DNA from: Micavibrio sp964400125
Lineage (GTDB): Bacteria > Pseudomonadota > Alphaproteobacteria > Micavibrionales > Micavibrionaceae
Direction of reading: 5' to 3'
NCBI GenBank assembly: GCA_964400125.1
Contig: CAYNSR010000001.1
Span: 124,001 to 188,000, forward strand
DNA: 64,000 nucleotides
Numbering within the stretch: position 1 is the first letter of the stretch; every line of letters starts with the position of its first letter. Below, piece after piece: positions 25,684-33,650 of the stretch. The position numbers and the translations under genes are program-made. The notes under the pieces are model-generated. The model saw nothing but the letters and a program-made list of their open reading frames with translations, made no database searches and was not told where the DNA came from.

Positions 25684-25772
25684 TGTCATCCCCGGCTTGA
25701 CCGGGGATCCAGGGGCATAAACCCGAGCATATGACGAGTATTTCTGGATCCCCGGTCAAGCCGGGGATGACA
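25684..25772. repeat. Intergenic palindromic element with 29-bp perfect arms
   Basis: The arms 25684-25712 and 25744-25772 are exact reverse complements, separated by 31 bp. Each arm is itself partly palindromic (CCCCGG...CCGGGG). The ends read TGTCAT/ATGACA as in other palindromes at 37.0, 38.8, 51.8 and 59.1 kb, which suggests one dispersed, REP/MITE-like family. It lies between the CPBP gene and the DUF4402 gene. Confidence 0.85.
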
Positions 25773-25870
25773 AAAATGGTGTAGATGTATAGGTAACTCT
25801 GGATTCAGCCATATCAGACAAAAAAAATTTAATCTCCGGTTGTCCTCTTTGTGATAGAATCGGAGTCATG

Positions 25871-26404
25871 ATGCGCAAATCGACAAAATTAATGACCCTC
25901 GGAACGGCTATGGTGGCGTTGACATCCCTCCCCGCCATGCATGCCTTTGCGGTGACGGATTCTCTCAATATCGAAGCAAACATCGTGGCCTCGCCGCTTG
26001 CTCTGAACGCCACGCAAAGCTTGAATTTCGGCGCTTTTACCAATGACGGTGCCGGTGGCACGGTGAACGTCGACACGGCGGGAACCGGAAACTATGTCGG
26101 CGTCACCCAGATTATAAGCGGCCCTGCAACGACCGCCGGGCGGGCTGTTATGGCGGGCAATGCCGGTGTACCGATTGATATTCGCGTCCTTGGCGCCCCG
26201 AACCCGGTTATTGTGACCCACACGACCGCCGCCGTGACCATGGAAGTTACCAATTTTAACATTAACGGTCTGGGCCGCACGGGCATGATTACCATGACAG
26301 GAACCAATATGCAGGTTCCCATCGGGGCGCGACTGACCGTTCCTGCCGGACGCCCGCCCGGAAGCTATATCGGCACATTCACGCTCGAGGCCATCTACGA
26401 CTGA
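25871..26404 (+). CDS. Exported DUF4402 surface protein
   Basis: 177 residues. A signal peptide ends near residue 27 (MHAFA). The mature part is strand-rich, with LNFGAFTNDGAGGTVNVDTAG at the front and IGARLTVPAGRPPGSYIGTFTLEAIYD at the end. That order (FG, glycine turn, final LTVPA...G.Y.GTFTL...Y) is the DUF4402 pattern, seen in fimbrial-like or secreted proteins of proteobacteria. No chaperone or usher gene adjoins it. Of two ATGs at 25868 and 25871, the second has better spacing (5 nt) from GGAG. The gene is probably monocistronic. Confidence 0.75.
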   Translation: MRKSTKLMTLGTAMVALTSLPAMHAFAVTDSLNIEANIVASPLALNATQSLNFGAFTNDGAGGTVNVDTAGTGNYVGVTQIISGPATTAGRAVMAGNAGVPIDIRVLGAPNPVIVTHTTAAVTMEVTNFNINGLGRTGMITMTGTNMQVPIGARLTVPAGRPPGSYIGTFTLEAIYD

Positions 26405-26476
26405 TCTCGCATCTGCCTTAATGCCTTCTTAACATTTTCCTAACCGCTTCGCCCTATACTATGGGGGTGAGGAATC

Positions 26477-26872
26477 ATGAGCGAATTCAACCTGAGCACA
26501 CCGGCTGAACATTACCCCCCACAGGAAAGCGGACCTCCTGTCTGGGTCGATGCGGCATCCACCATGAAAATCGATGTCGCCATCAACAAGGACGACATGG
26601 TCTGGGTTCTGCACAACCGCCCTTTCCCGGATTATCTCGAATGGATCGAATTCGACCGCGATAGCAAGATCATGACCTTTATCACCGCAGGCGGAAAATT
26701 GCAGGATCTGGGCGTCCCGATCCATCCGCCGATGGATGAAAAACTCGCCCGCGCCGATTCTGTTTTTGTCATGCTGGTGCAGGAAGGCGAAGTCCGTGAC
26801 ATGGGAAAACTGCCACTGATCGTGCAGCAAAGTCTGGGCCGCAAAAAAACAAATAGAGGGGACAAGACATGA
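26477..26872 (+). CDS. Conserved-looking hypothetical protein
   Basis: 131 residues with GAGG 5 nt before the ATG. No signal peptide or membrane helix. Central strands (MVWVLHNRPFPDYLEWIEFD, IMTFITAGG) suggest a compact beta domain, and the C-terminus is basic. Its stop overlaps the next start (ATGA), so it is co-translated with the 222-residue protein at 26869. Family not recognised. Confidence 0.6.
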   Translation: MSEFNLSTPAEHYPPQESGPPVWVDAASTMKIDVAINKDDMVWVLHNRPFPDYLEWIEFDRDSKIMTFITAGGKLQDLGVPIHPPMDEKLARADSVFVMLVQEGEVRDMGKLPLIVQQSLGRKKTNRGDKT

Positions 26873-27537
26873 ACCAGCAAAACATGAACCAGATGGATGC
26901 TCTTTACCGTCAAGTGACATGGCAAGCACTCCGGGAAAGGGGCATGACTCCCGGCGATATAGGCCAGTTCCTGCTACAGGCTATAAAAAATTCCGGCATG
27001 ACCGCAGGCGGCGAAGCCAAGCTGGGCAGATCCGTCATGGAACAGGGGCGCGACGATTCCGCCAACGCTCATGTCAAACAACAGGAAGAAAATCAGAAAC
27101 GCTTTGAAGAACAAAAACAACAGGAAGCGGAGATAGCCAAAAACAGACCGGCGGAAGACGCGTTGAATGCCCGCTATATGGGGATGCCACTAAAAATGAC
27201 TGGCGCCCTTTTCGGACTGGGCCTGACTGCGGAGGCTGTGAAGCTGACCGGGGAAATACTTTCCCCAGGGTTCGACGGGATCGGCGACCAGATGAAAGTG
27301 ATTGGAAACACCACTGACGGGTCGATGTTGAATGAAGCCCGGCAGGCGCTTGGTGCCAACAATCCTGCGCAGCAAGACGAAATCGTGACCGGACCGAATC
27401 AGGTGACCGCCTTCATCCCTGGCCAGGCACCGCAAATTGGCGGGTCCATACCCGGCGCAGTGCCGGGTATGGACCCGCGCAACCCGTCCATGGCCGCCGT
27501 CCCGGGGATGAGCGGGCCCTCCTTCGGACCTACATAA
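26869..27537 (+). CDS. Hypothetical protein with coiled-coil centre and palindrome-encoded tail
   Basis: 222 residues. Residues 1-60 are helical; 65-100 are charged and Gln/Glu/Lys-rich (KQQEENQKRFEEQKQQEAEI), predicted coiled coil; 105-125 (MTGALFGLGLTAEAVKLTGEI) are moderately hydrophobic. The C-terminal ~50 residues are Gly/Pro-rich. That tail includes GGSIPGAVPGMDPRN, encoded by a 17-bp perfect palindrome at 27440-27478. Translation is coupled to the preceding gene. It faces marC convergently with adjacent stops. Not recognised; possibly a structural or envelope-associated factor, but this is a guess. Confidence 0.6.
   Translation: MNQQNMNQMDALYRQVTWQALRERGMTPGDIGQFLLQAIKNSGMTAGGEAKLGRSVMEQGRDDSANAHVKQQEENQKRFEEQKQQEAEIAKNRPAEDALNARYMGMPLKMTGALFGLGLTAEAVKLTGEILSPGFDGIGDQMKVIGNTTDGSMLNEARQALGANNPAQQDEIVTGPNQVTAFIPGQAPQIGGSIPGAVPGMDPRNPSMAAVPGMSGPSFGPT
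27440..27478. repeat. Perfect 17-bp palindrome inside a coding sequence
   Basis: Arms 27440-27456 and 27462-27478 are exact reverse complements around a 5-nt loop, within the C-terminal coding region of the 26869-27537 gene. The reading frame stays open through it. The sequence is G+C-rich with GGTCCATACCC arms, reminiscent of the dispersed palindromes between genes, and suggests an in-frame insertion of such an element. Confidence 0.8.
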
Positions 27538-28158
27538 TCAGAGATTAAACAACTCGTGCAGCCCGTCCGAGACGAACTGGACCGACATCGCGGCCAGCAG
27601 GATTCCCATGACGCGCGTGATAATGCCGTAGCCCGTCGGCCCGAATACCCGCCCCAACGCCGCCGCACCAATCAGGCAGGCAAAGGCGATCACCTGCACC
27701 AGCGCCGCCGCGCCGAGAACTTCTGCATATTCGGTCATGTTACGGGCGGAGGTTGAAAACATAATCATCGCCGTCATCGTGCCCGGCCCCGCCAGAAGCG
27801 GAATGGCCAGAGGAAAGACAGCGATATTGCTGCGGTCCTTGTAGGCGGTGCGTTCGGAATTCAACTGATCGGGATCGTGAAACCCCATAATCATCCGAAA
27901 GGCCGTAATAAACAGCAACAAACCGCCCGCAATCCGAAACGCCGGAAGGGAAATCGCCATCCGGTCCAGCAAGGGCTGCCCCACCAGACTGAACACCAGC
28001 AAAATAACGCTCGCGATCAGCACCGCCTTCAGCGCGACCCGTTTTTGTGTTGCGCGATCCATTGTTTGCGACAGGGCCGCAAAGACCGCCGCCGAACCGA
28101 ACGGGTCTATAACAACAAACAGACTGACGAATGCGGACAGAAAAAGATCAAATTCCAT
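27538..28158 (-). CDS. MarC family integral membrane protein
   Basis: 206 residues with six predicted membrane helices. VVIDPFGSAAVFAALS near the N-terminus and IPLLAGPGTMTAMIM in the middle are the two MarC-family signatures. Despite the name, MarC is not a proven drug exporter and its function is unknown. The frame is open far upstream, but the ATG at 28158 gives the normal family length and start (MEFDLFLSAFVSLF). It diverges from the copper-storage gene, with about 147 bp between start codons. Confidence 0.88.
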   Translation of the reverse strand: MEFDLFLSAFVSLFVVIDPFGSAAVFAALSQTMDRATQKRVALKAVLIASVILLVFSLVGQPLLDRMAISLPAFRIAGGLLLFITAFRMIMGFHDPDQLNSERTAYKDRSNIAVFPLAIPLLAGPGTMTAMIMFSTSARNMTEYAEVLGAAALVQVIAFACLIGAAALGRVFGPTGYGIITRVMGILLAAMSVQFVSDGLHELFNL

Positions 28159-28305
28159 ACGGTACACCTGCAAAAACCTGTTCCCGAAAGATACCGCATC
28201 GCCGGGTGCAATAAAAGACGTCTCCACAGCGCATTTCCTGTAATCCGGGAACTGGCCCCATGCAGAACCGTTGGGCTTGGAGAGAAAAATGCAAGGAGAA
28301 AAAGC

Positions 28306-28698
28306 ATGTTTGGTGAAAAACACACGAACGCGCAGGCCGCGCCGCTGCGCCATAGCGGGGGCGGGCACTATGAATGCATGCAGGCATGCTGGGATTGTAG
28401 TTATGAATGCAAGCAGGCACTCTATACCCATTGTCTGGAAGCAGGTGGCCGTCATGTCAGCGAACAGCATGTCAAGGTGATGAGCGATTGCATCCAGATC
28501 TGTCAGACCGTAGCCGATTTTCTGGCGCGGGAGTCGGAATTGCACGTTGCCCTGTTTATCGCCTGCGCCGAAATCTGCGAAAGCTGCGCCCAGTCCTGCG
28601 CCGCGTTCGGCGAAGAAGACATGGATCACTGCGCCGGAACCTGCCGCGACTGCGCCCGCGCCTGCCGCGAAGCGGCGGAAATCCAGTTGCCGATGTAG
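28306..28698 (+). CDS. Four-helix-bundle copper-storage protein (Csp type)
   Basis: 130 residues with about 15 cysteines spaced every three to four residues along the helices (CMQACWDCSYEC, CAEICESCAQSC, CAGTCRDCARAC). This is the pattern of Csp1/Csp3 four-helix bundles that hold many Cu(I) ions inside a helix core. No signal peptide is visible, so it is the cytosolic Csp3-like form, which binds and buffers copper. AAGGAG lies 7 nt before the ATG at 28306; a much longer upstream frame overlaps marC antisense and is not real. A Cys-rich protein of unknown type follows on the same strand. Confidence 0.88.
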   Translation: MFGEKHTNAQAAPLRHSGGGHYECMQACWDCSYECKQALYTHCLEAGGRHVSEQHVKVMSDCIQICQTVADFLARESELHVALFIACAEICESCAQSCAAFGEEDMDHCAGTCRDCARACREAAEIQLPM

Positions 28699-28786
28699 GA
28701 AGGCGTACGCTTCTTGACCCCGGCAGAAAAACGTGCAATACGTCAAATAAGCTTGCGCAGCATAAAAAAGCGATTTTGACAGGGAT

Positions 28787-29761
28787 ATGATGACCGGGAC
28801 CGGAATTTACAGCGCCGCGCGCTACGCCTTTTTTCAACAGGCGCGCCATATGATCGAAACACACAGGCACGAACAGCTCTCGACCTGCATGCAGCACGCC
28901 TGTCAGGATACAGACAGGATCATCGCGCTCTGCACCCGCGCCGTGGAAGATATGAGTTGCTGCCTGAAGGGTTCTCTCGACCGGCTGGAACAAGGCGACG
29001 ACCTGCGGGGGATTCTCGATCCGGCGGCATTTCCGCATTATGTTCCGCGCACCTTCCCCGAAACCCCGGCGGGCGGGCGGGCATCGGCGGTCTGCGACAC
29101 AGCCCTGCTGATTGCCACGATTGACCCGTTGCCATTTTCAAGCTACGCGGGCGGTGATGTGCAGGACGATCTCCTGTCTTACCTGAACAGCACGCTGCAC
29201 ACATGGCTGCTGAACCTGCAGGAACAATGGGACGCCCTTCGCCCGGAAATCGAGCCGGGAACAAAATCCCTGTTCAAAGTCCCCCTGCCTCCGGCGGAAA
29301 AAGAAAAGGCAACGCTCAAAACCGTATTGCTCGCCTTGTGTCAGGCCTTCAACATCGGACCCGAACGCCCTTCCCCGTATGCCAGCATGGCCGCTGCGGC
29401 CTTTGCCAGCAGCTTTTCCGTGAAGCTATGGCCCTGCGGAAACGGCCAGAACCCCGAATGCGCAACGCAACAGGGATGTATTCTGGACACCGTATCGGCA
29501 GATTTTCAGGAATGGTATTTCAGCGTCGGCAAGACTCAACTCCCGGATAAGTCCCCGTCTTCAGTACACCTTGCCGAGGATGTCTTTGTCGATCTGCGCG
29601 AACAATTCCATACACGCAGCCGCCAGTGCAATGAAACAGCCGGAAAAAGCTGTAGCGGATCATGCGTCGAAGACTCCCTCGCCCCCCTCCCCGACGCCCC
29701 TTTCAAGGAACGTTGCCATCTGGCGGTCAAGCATATCGTCTTGCAGATGCAAAAACCGTAA
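28787..29761 (+). CDS. Hypothetical cysteine-rich protein
   Basis: 324 residues with about 14 cysteines, some paired (MSCCLKG, KSCSGSC) and others widely spaced (WPCGNGQNPECATQQGC). No signal peptide or membrane helix is obvious, so it is probably cytosolic. The N-terminal 60 residues are helical with His and Cys (METHRHEQLSTCMQHAC-like spacing). It follows the Csp gene after 88 bp on the same strand; a role with copper or another thiol-binding metal is suggested only by composition and position. Two ATGs (28787, 28790) are possible. Not recognised. Confidence 0.6.
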   Translation: MMTGTGIYSAARYAFFQQARHMIETHRHEQLSTCMQHACQDTDRIIALCTRAVEDMSCCLKGSLDRLEQGDDLRGILDPAAFPHYVPRTFPETPAGGRASAVCDTALLIATIDPLPFSSYAGGDVQDDLLSYLNSTLHTWLLNLQEQWDALRPEIEPGTKSLFKVPLPPAEKEKATLKTVLLALCQAFNIGPERPSPYASMAAAAFASSFSVKLWPCGNGQNPECATQQGCILDTVSADFQEWYFSVGKTQLPDKSPSSVHLAEDVFVDLREQFHTRSRQCNETAGKSCSGSCVEDSLAPLPDAPFKERCHLAVKHIVLQMQKP

Positions 29762-29855
29762 GATCGGGTTTTCAGGAAAAAACACTCTGTATAGCGGGGC
29801 CTTTCGGCGATATGATGATGCCGTGATTCAACATTGAAGAAGGGATTGATCCAGC

Positions 29856-30521
29856 ATGACCCGGATACAGGAGCTGTTTGACAATAACAAGGCCTGGTCG
29901 AAACGGCAACTCGACGCCGACCCGGAGTATTTCAATCGACTGACAGCCTTGCAAAAACCGAAATATTTATGGATCGGCTGTTCGGACAGCCGCGTTCCGG
30001 CCAACCAGATTCTCGGCCTTGCGCCGGGGGAGGTGTTCGTCCACCGCAATGTTGCCAATCTGGTTGTTCATTCCGATCTCAATTGTCTTTCGGTGATTCA
30101 GTTCGCGGTCGAGGTGTTGCAGGTCGAACATATTATCGTTTGCGGCCATTACGGATGCGGCGGGATCAATGCGGCATGCAGCAATACGCAATTCGGACTG
30201 ATTGATAACTGGCTGCGCAATATCAAGGATACCTATGACCGCCACCGCGCCGAGATCGAAGAAATCACCGACCCGGAAGCGCGGCATGACAAGGTTTGCG
30301 AACTGAACGTGCTGACGCAGGTGCTGAATGTCTGCCATACCACCATCGTGCAAAACGCCTGGGCGCGGGGACAAAACCTCGAGGTGCACGGCATCATCTA
30401 TCGTCTCAATGACGGGCTGCTGCACGACCTCGCCGTTCATGTCACCTCGCTCGACCAGATCGAGGAAATCTACCGTCTCGGCGTTTTCAATCGCCGCAGT
30501 TCCGACCGGGCGGCGGAGTAG
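29856..30521 (+). CDS. can: Beta-class carbonic anhydrase
   Basis: 221 residues. Zinc ligands are C42 (WIGCSDSR), H98 and C101 (GHYGCGG), and the D44-R46 dyad is intact. It interconverts CO2 and bicarbonate in the cytosol, supplying bicarbonate to carboxylases such as the biotin enzymes encoded upstream. It resembles E. coli Can in length and motifs. It stands alone, with a 94-bp leader region after the Cys-rich gene. Confidence 0.94.
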   Translation: MTRIQELFDNNKAWSKRQLDADPEYFNRLTALQKPKYLWIGCSDSRVPANQILGLAPGEVFVHRNVANLVVHSDLNCLSVIQFAVEVLQVEHIIVCGHYGCGGINAACSNTQFGLIDNWLRNIKDTYDRHRAEIEEITDPEARHDKVCELNVLTQVLNVCHTTIVQNAWARGQNLEVHGIIYRLNDGLLHDLAVHVTSLDQIEEIYRLGVFNRRSSDRAAE

Positions 30522-30532
30522 AGTCTTTCTCT

Positions 30533-30829
30533 TCATTCATCCTTGCCCTGCTCCAGCGCCAGAAGTGCGGCGGCGATGGTGGCGTTGAGGATGGCTTGCT
30601 GTTCACGCAGCAGGACGCAGATCATGCGGTAGGATTCGCTGCGCAGACCGTGTTTGGCGGCGTTTATTTTCGATGCATTTTTGCCGGAGGGCGTTTTCGG
30701 GCCGGTGGTTTTTTGCCAGATTTTCTGTTTCCGGATGCGTTGCGCTTGTCTTTCGCGCATTTCCGGCGTCCAACGCCTTGATTTCTTAGGGGTGATTCCA
30801 GAACTCATTTCGTTCGTCACTTTCTTCAT
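30533..30829 (-). CDS. Small basic hypothetical protein (GPKTPxGK...KHGL family)
   Basis: 98 residues, strongly basic in its first half (KKSRRWTPEMRERQAQRIRKQK). The core TGPKTPSGKNASKINAAKHGLRSE is a motif I recall from many small proteins of unknown function in proteobacteria. The C-terminal part is helical (LLREQQAILNATIAAALLALE). AGGG lies 4 nt before the ATG. It starts 6 bp after the stop of the 31183-30836 gene, so the two form a transcription unit. A nucleic-acid-binding role would suit the charge but is unproven. Confidence 0.6.
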   Translation of the reverse strand: MKKVTNEMSSGITPKKSRRWTPEMRERQAQRIRKQKIWQKTTGPKTPSGKNASKINAAKHGLRSESYRMICVLLREQQAILNATIAAALLALEQGKDE

Positions 30830-30835
30830 ACGTCC

Positions 30836-31183
30836 CTATCGGTTGCGGCGATTGCGGATTCGTTCCAGCGCGATCAATGCCTGCGCCGATTGTTTTTGTG
30901 CGCGAAGCGCGACGGCGAGATTGAAACGCTCGTCATAGGGCTGGCCCGGATGCGGCACGGAAAGCAGCATGGAGGTGAACAAAGAATCGAGCATCATCCC
31001 CTGCCGCGCCAGTTTTTGTTCGGAGGTCAGGTTTTCGTCGATACTGCCGCGCATGGAACGCAGTAGGCGCTCGGCCAGCAGATCGGTTTTCGGGGGTGCC
31101 TCCGCCGGGAGGGTTCCGGGCAGGATTTTCGAAGGCAGGTCCGGGAGGTCACCCTCTCCCGCCGGGTTTTGATAATCTTCCAT
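30836..31183 (-). CDS. Hypothetical helical protein
   Basis: 115 residues. The N-terminal 35 residues are Pro-rich and flexible; the rest is helical (DENLTSEQKLARQGMMLDSLF, FNLAVALRAQKQSAQALIALERIRN). No export signal. It is the first gene of a two-gene unit with the small basic protein at 30829-30533. The paired gene arrangement looks conserved in type, but no function can be named. Confidence 0.55.
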   Translation of the reverse strand: MEDYQNPAGEGDLPDLPSKILPGTLPAEAPPKTDLLAERLLRSMRGSIDENLTSEQKLARQGMMLDSLFTSMLLSVPHPGQPYDERFNLAVALRAQKQSAQALIALERIRNRRNR

Positions 31184-31232
31184 GATGGGATTGTAGGATT
31201 ATTTTCCTTTCATGTCAAGGGAAAAGTATTTT

Positions 31233-31428
31233 TACCGCGAAGACGCGAAGAGTGGGGGATTTCTGACGGGAAATGATGCGGTGGCGGGGGATTCCTTTTT
31301 TCAACACGAAGGACACGAAGAAAAAGGGAAGAACACGAAGACATCTCACACCTGATCGTCATTCCGGCGCAGGCCGGAATCCATGACAGGATATCCACGC
31401 CATGGACCCAGCCTTTGCCGGGGTGACG
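31233..31428. repeat. Dispersed intergenic repeats
   Basis: The gap 31184-31473 carries no gene. It holds GAAGACGCGAAGAG and ACACGAAGGACACGAAG motifs (about 31237-31330), a tandem-like repeat type also present near 38.7 kb, then a degenerate palindrome with arms near 31357-31385 and 31402-31428 ending CGTCAT/GTGACG. The palindrome arms are diverged, suggesting an older copy of the family at 25.7 and 37.0 kb. Confidence 0.6.
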
Positions 31429-31473
31429 GGGATGGGATTCAATTTAATCTGACCCCTTTGATCACAACTTTTC

Positions 31474-32025
31474 TTACTTATTCAGGAGTTCTTTTTTAGC
31501 CTCAGCGTTAAGATAAAACCCAATAATTTCATATGGAGTCATATTAACATCGTTATGTCCTAAATCTTTCCTCATAGCCAAATATAAATCACCCATATTT
31601 TTCATGAGAATTTTGGTCCTTTCATTTTCATTATCACTTATATTTGGATCAGAAATTTTTTCAAAAGCTTTGATAGTTTGCTCACTCCCCCATACTAGGA
31701 AATTATTTTTTATTTCAAAAATATACTCCAAAAGCTGCTTTTCGGTAATTTTCTTTGATTTAATTTTATCTGCTGCCATTAAACTTCCAACCATCTCAAA
31801 AACCTTATTATAAGATTCAGCTTTCTGAGAAAAAAGTCGAGCGGCATTTTCCTTCTCTTTTTCCTTTCTGTGAGAATAAGCCAAGCCGTATACCGTTACG
31901 CCCAGCGAAACCAGTCCAAGGATGAACTCTTTCGATAAAGTGGGGTCATTCCATAGAAAAATTACAATTAGGCCAACAGTTAGCGAGGCCCCAAAACCAA
32001 GAGAAAATTGTAAAAACCGTTTCAA
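31474..32025 (-). CDS. Hypothetical membrane protein in A+T-rich DNA
   Basis: 183 residues. Two N-terminal membrane helices (about 5-25 and 34-50) precede a charged, coiled-coil-prone cytoplasmic region (HRKEKEKENAARLFSQKAESYNK). The C-terminal half includes MKNMGDLYLAMRKDLGHNDVNMTPYEIIGFY, a pattern seen in small proteins of unknown function from varied bacteria. Codons are clearly A/T-ending, unlike both neighbours, which points to horizontal acquisition. It sits between a repeat-rich gap and prpD, whose ATG side is distant. Function unknown; a defence or stress role cannot be argued from sequence. Confidence 0.65.
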   Translation of the reverse strand: MKRFLQFSLGFGASLTVGLIVIFLWNDPTLSKEFILGLVSLGVTVYGLAYSHRKEKEKENAARLFSQKAESYNKVFEMVGSLMAADKIKSKKITEKQLLEYIFEIKNNFLVWGSEQTIKAFEKISDPNISDNENERTKILMKNMGDLYLAMRKDLGHNDVNMTPYEIIGFYLNAEAKKELLNK

Positions 32026-32029
32026 AGAA

Positions 32030-33460
32030 TTAAACCCACCCCTTCACAAATTCCTGCACACTCATCGCTTCCAGTCTTTTCTGGTCCCCACACATCGCAA
32101 TAATCCATCCCGCCTGTTCCGGGCTGTAATGCGCCTTTAGGGCGCTTTCGAATTTGGCTTCCAGAACAGGAATGCCTTCCGCTCTTCTCCGGCGGTGGCC
32201 GATGGGGTATTCGATTTCCACTTTTTCCGTGACGCTGCCATCCTTGAAGGTAATCTGGATCGCATTGGCAATGCTGCGTTTTTCGGGGTCGTGGTAGTCG
32301 GTGGAGTAGCGTTTATCCTCTACCACCTCCATTTTATCGCGCAGCATCTGGATACGCGGGTCGGCGGCGACATCGTCTTCATAATCCTCCGCCACAAGAC
32401 CGCCCTTTATCAGCGGAATGGCAACCATGTATTGCAGGCAATGGTCGCGGTCGGCGGGGTTGTTGAGTTTTCCTGTCTTGCTGATGATCCGAATGGCACT
32501 TTCATGCGTGGTCAGGGTGATTTTGTCGATGTCGTTCAGGCGATCCTTCACCTGCGGATAAAGTTTCACGGCGCATTCGACGGCGGTCTGGCTATGAAAC
32601 TCCGCCGGATAGGAAATTTTGAAAAGAATTTGTTCCATGACGTAAGACCCGTAAGGGCGCTGAAACTGGAATGGCTTGCCGCCGAAAAGGACATCGTAAA
32701 ATCCCCATTTCGGGGCGGTCAGTGCACCGGGATAACCGATTTCCCCCGACTGGACGATCATCGCAAGGCGCACGGCGCGGCTGGTCGCGTCACCGGCGGC
32801 CCAGCTTTTGCGCGGCCCGGCATTGGGGGCATGGCGATAGGTACGCAGGGCCTGCCCGTCGACAAAGGCGTGGGAAAGCGCATCGACGATCTGGTCATAG
32901 GTTCCGCCGAGCATCTGCATGGCCAGCGCGGTCGAGGCAACCTTGACAAGAACAACATGGTCCAGCCCAACCTTGTTGAAACTGTTTTCCAGCGCAAGGC
33001 ACCCTTGAATTTCATGTGCCTTGATCATTGCACTCAGCACATCTTTCATGGTCATGCCCGGCATATATTGTGCCACGGATAAAATCGCCCCGAGATTGTC
33101 GGAAGGGTGCCCCCATTCCGCCGCCAGCCATGTATCGTTGAAATCGAGCCAGCGCACCATGCACCCGATATCGAACGCGGCCTTGACCGGATCGAGCGCA
33201 TGTGGCGTGCCGGGGACCAGTACCGCATCAGGAACTATCGTCCCCGGAACGATCGGCCCGAGCATCTTGGTGCAAGCCGGAAATTTCAGCGCCATAATAC
33301 CGCAGGCCAGCGTATCCATCAGGCAATGCCGCGCGGTGGTGTATGCCTCCTCGCTCGTAACCTTATAGCTGGTGACGTAATCGGCAATGTCCGTCAGAAC
33401 CTTGTCCGGCGCGGGACGGTCGCTGATATCGACGTTATGTGCCAATGCTGCGGAACCCAT
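32030..33460 (-). CDS. prpD: 2-methylcitrate dehydratase (MmgE/PrpD family)
   Basis: 476 residues. VRWLDFNDTWLAAEWGHPSDNLGAIL and HEIQGCLALENSFNKVGLDHV are PrpD landmarks. It dehydrates 2-methylcitrate to 2-methyl-cis-aconitate in propionyl-CoA oxidation and needs no iron-sulfur cluster. The ATG at 33460 has AAAGGA 9 nt upstream; the longer frame start is unsupported. prpC and prpB are nearby on the same strand, each separated by small genes, so the three may not be one transcript. Confidence 0.93.
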   Translation of the reverse strand: MGSAALAHNVDISDRPAPDKVLTDIADYVTSYKVTSEEAYTTARHCLMDTLACGIMALKFPACTKMLGPIVPGTIVPDAVLVPGTPHALDPVKAAFDIGCMVRWLDFNDTWLAAEWGHPSDNLGAILSVAQYMPGMTMKDVLSAMIKAHEIQGCLALENSFNKVGLDHVVLVKVASTALAMQMLGGTYDQIVDALSHAFVDGQALRTYRHAPNAGPRKSWAAGDATSRAVRLAMIVQSGEIGYPGALTAPKWGFYDVLFGGKPFQFQRPYGSYVMEQILFKISYPAEFHSQTAVECAVKLYPQVKDRLNDIDKITLTTHESAIRIISKTGKLNNPADRDHCLQYMVAIPLIKGGLVAEDYEDDVAADPRIQMLRDKMEVVEDKRYSTDYHDPEKRSIANAIQITFKDGSVTEKVEIEYPIGHRRRRAEGIPVLEAKFESALKAHYSPEQAGWIIAMCGDQKRLEAMSVQEFVKGWV

Positions 33461-33650
33461 GGGATATATCCTTTCCAGATATTGCGCGTGAAACAACAAT
33501 TTACCGGAACGAAGGGGGGTGTGGGAAGATTGAAAACCGGGATAGGCACAAGGTTTATCTTTCCAGAAGCCGGGAGACGCAATTTCTTGGGAACATCACC
33601 CCGCCCCTTTCGTTGGTGAAGGCAACTGAGAGTCAAAGAAGGAGACGACA

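Noticed and set aside
27877..28305. Long plus-strand open frame leading into the copper-storage gene
   Set aside because: It lies antisense to marC, has no family similarity, and the copper-storage protein has its own ribosome site and ATG at 28306.
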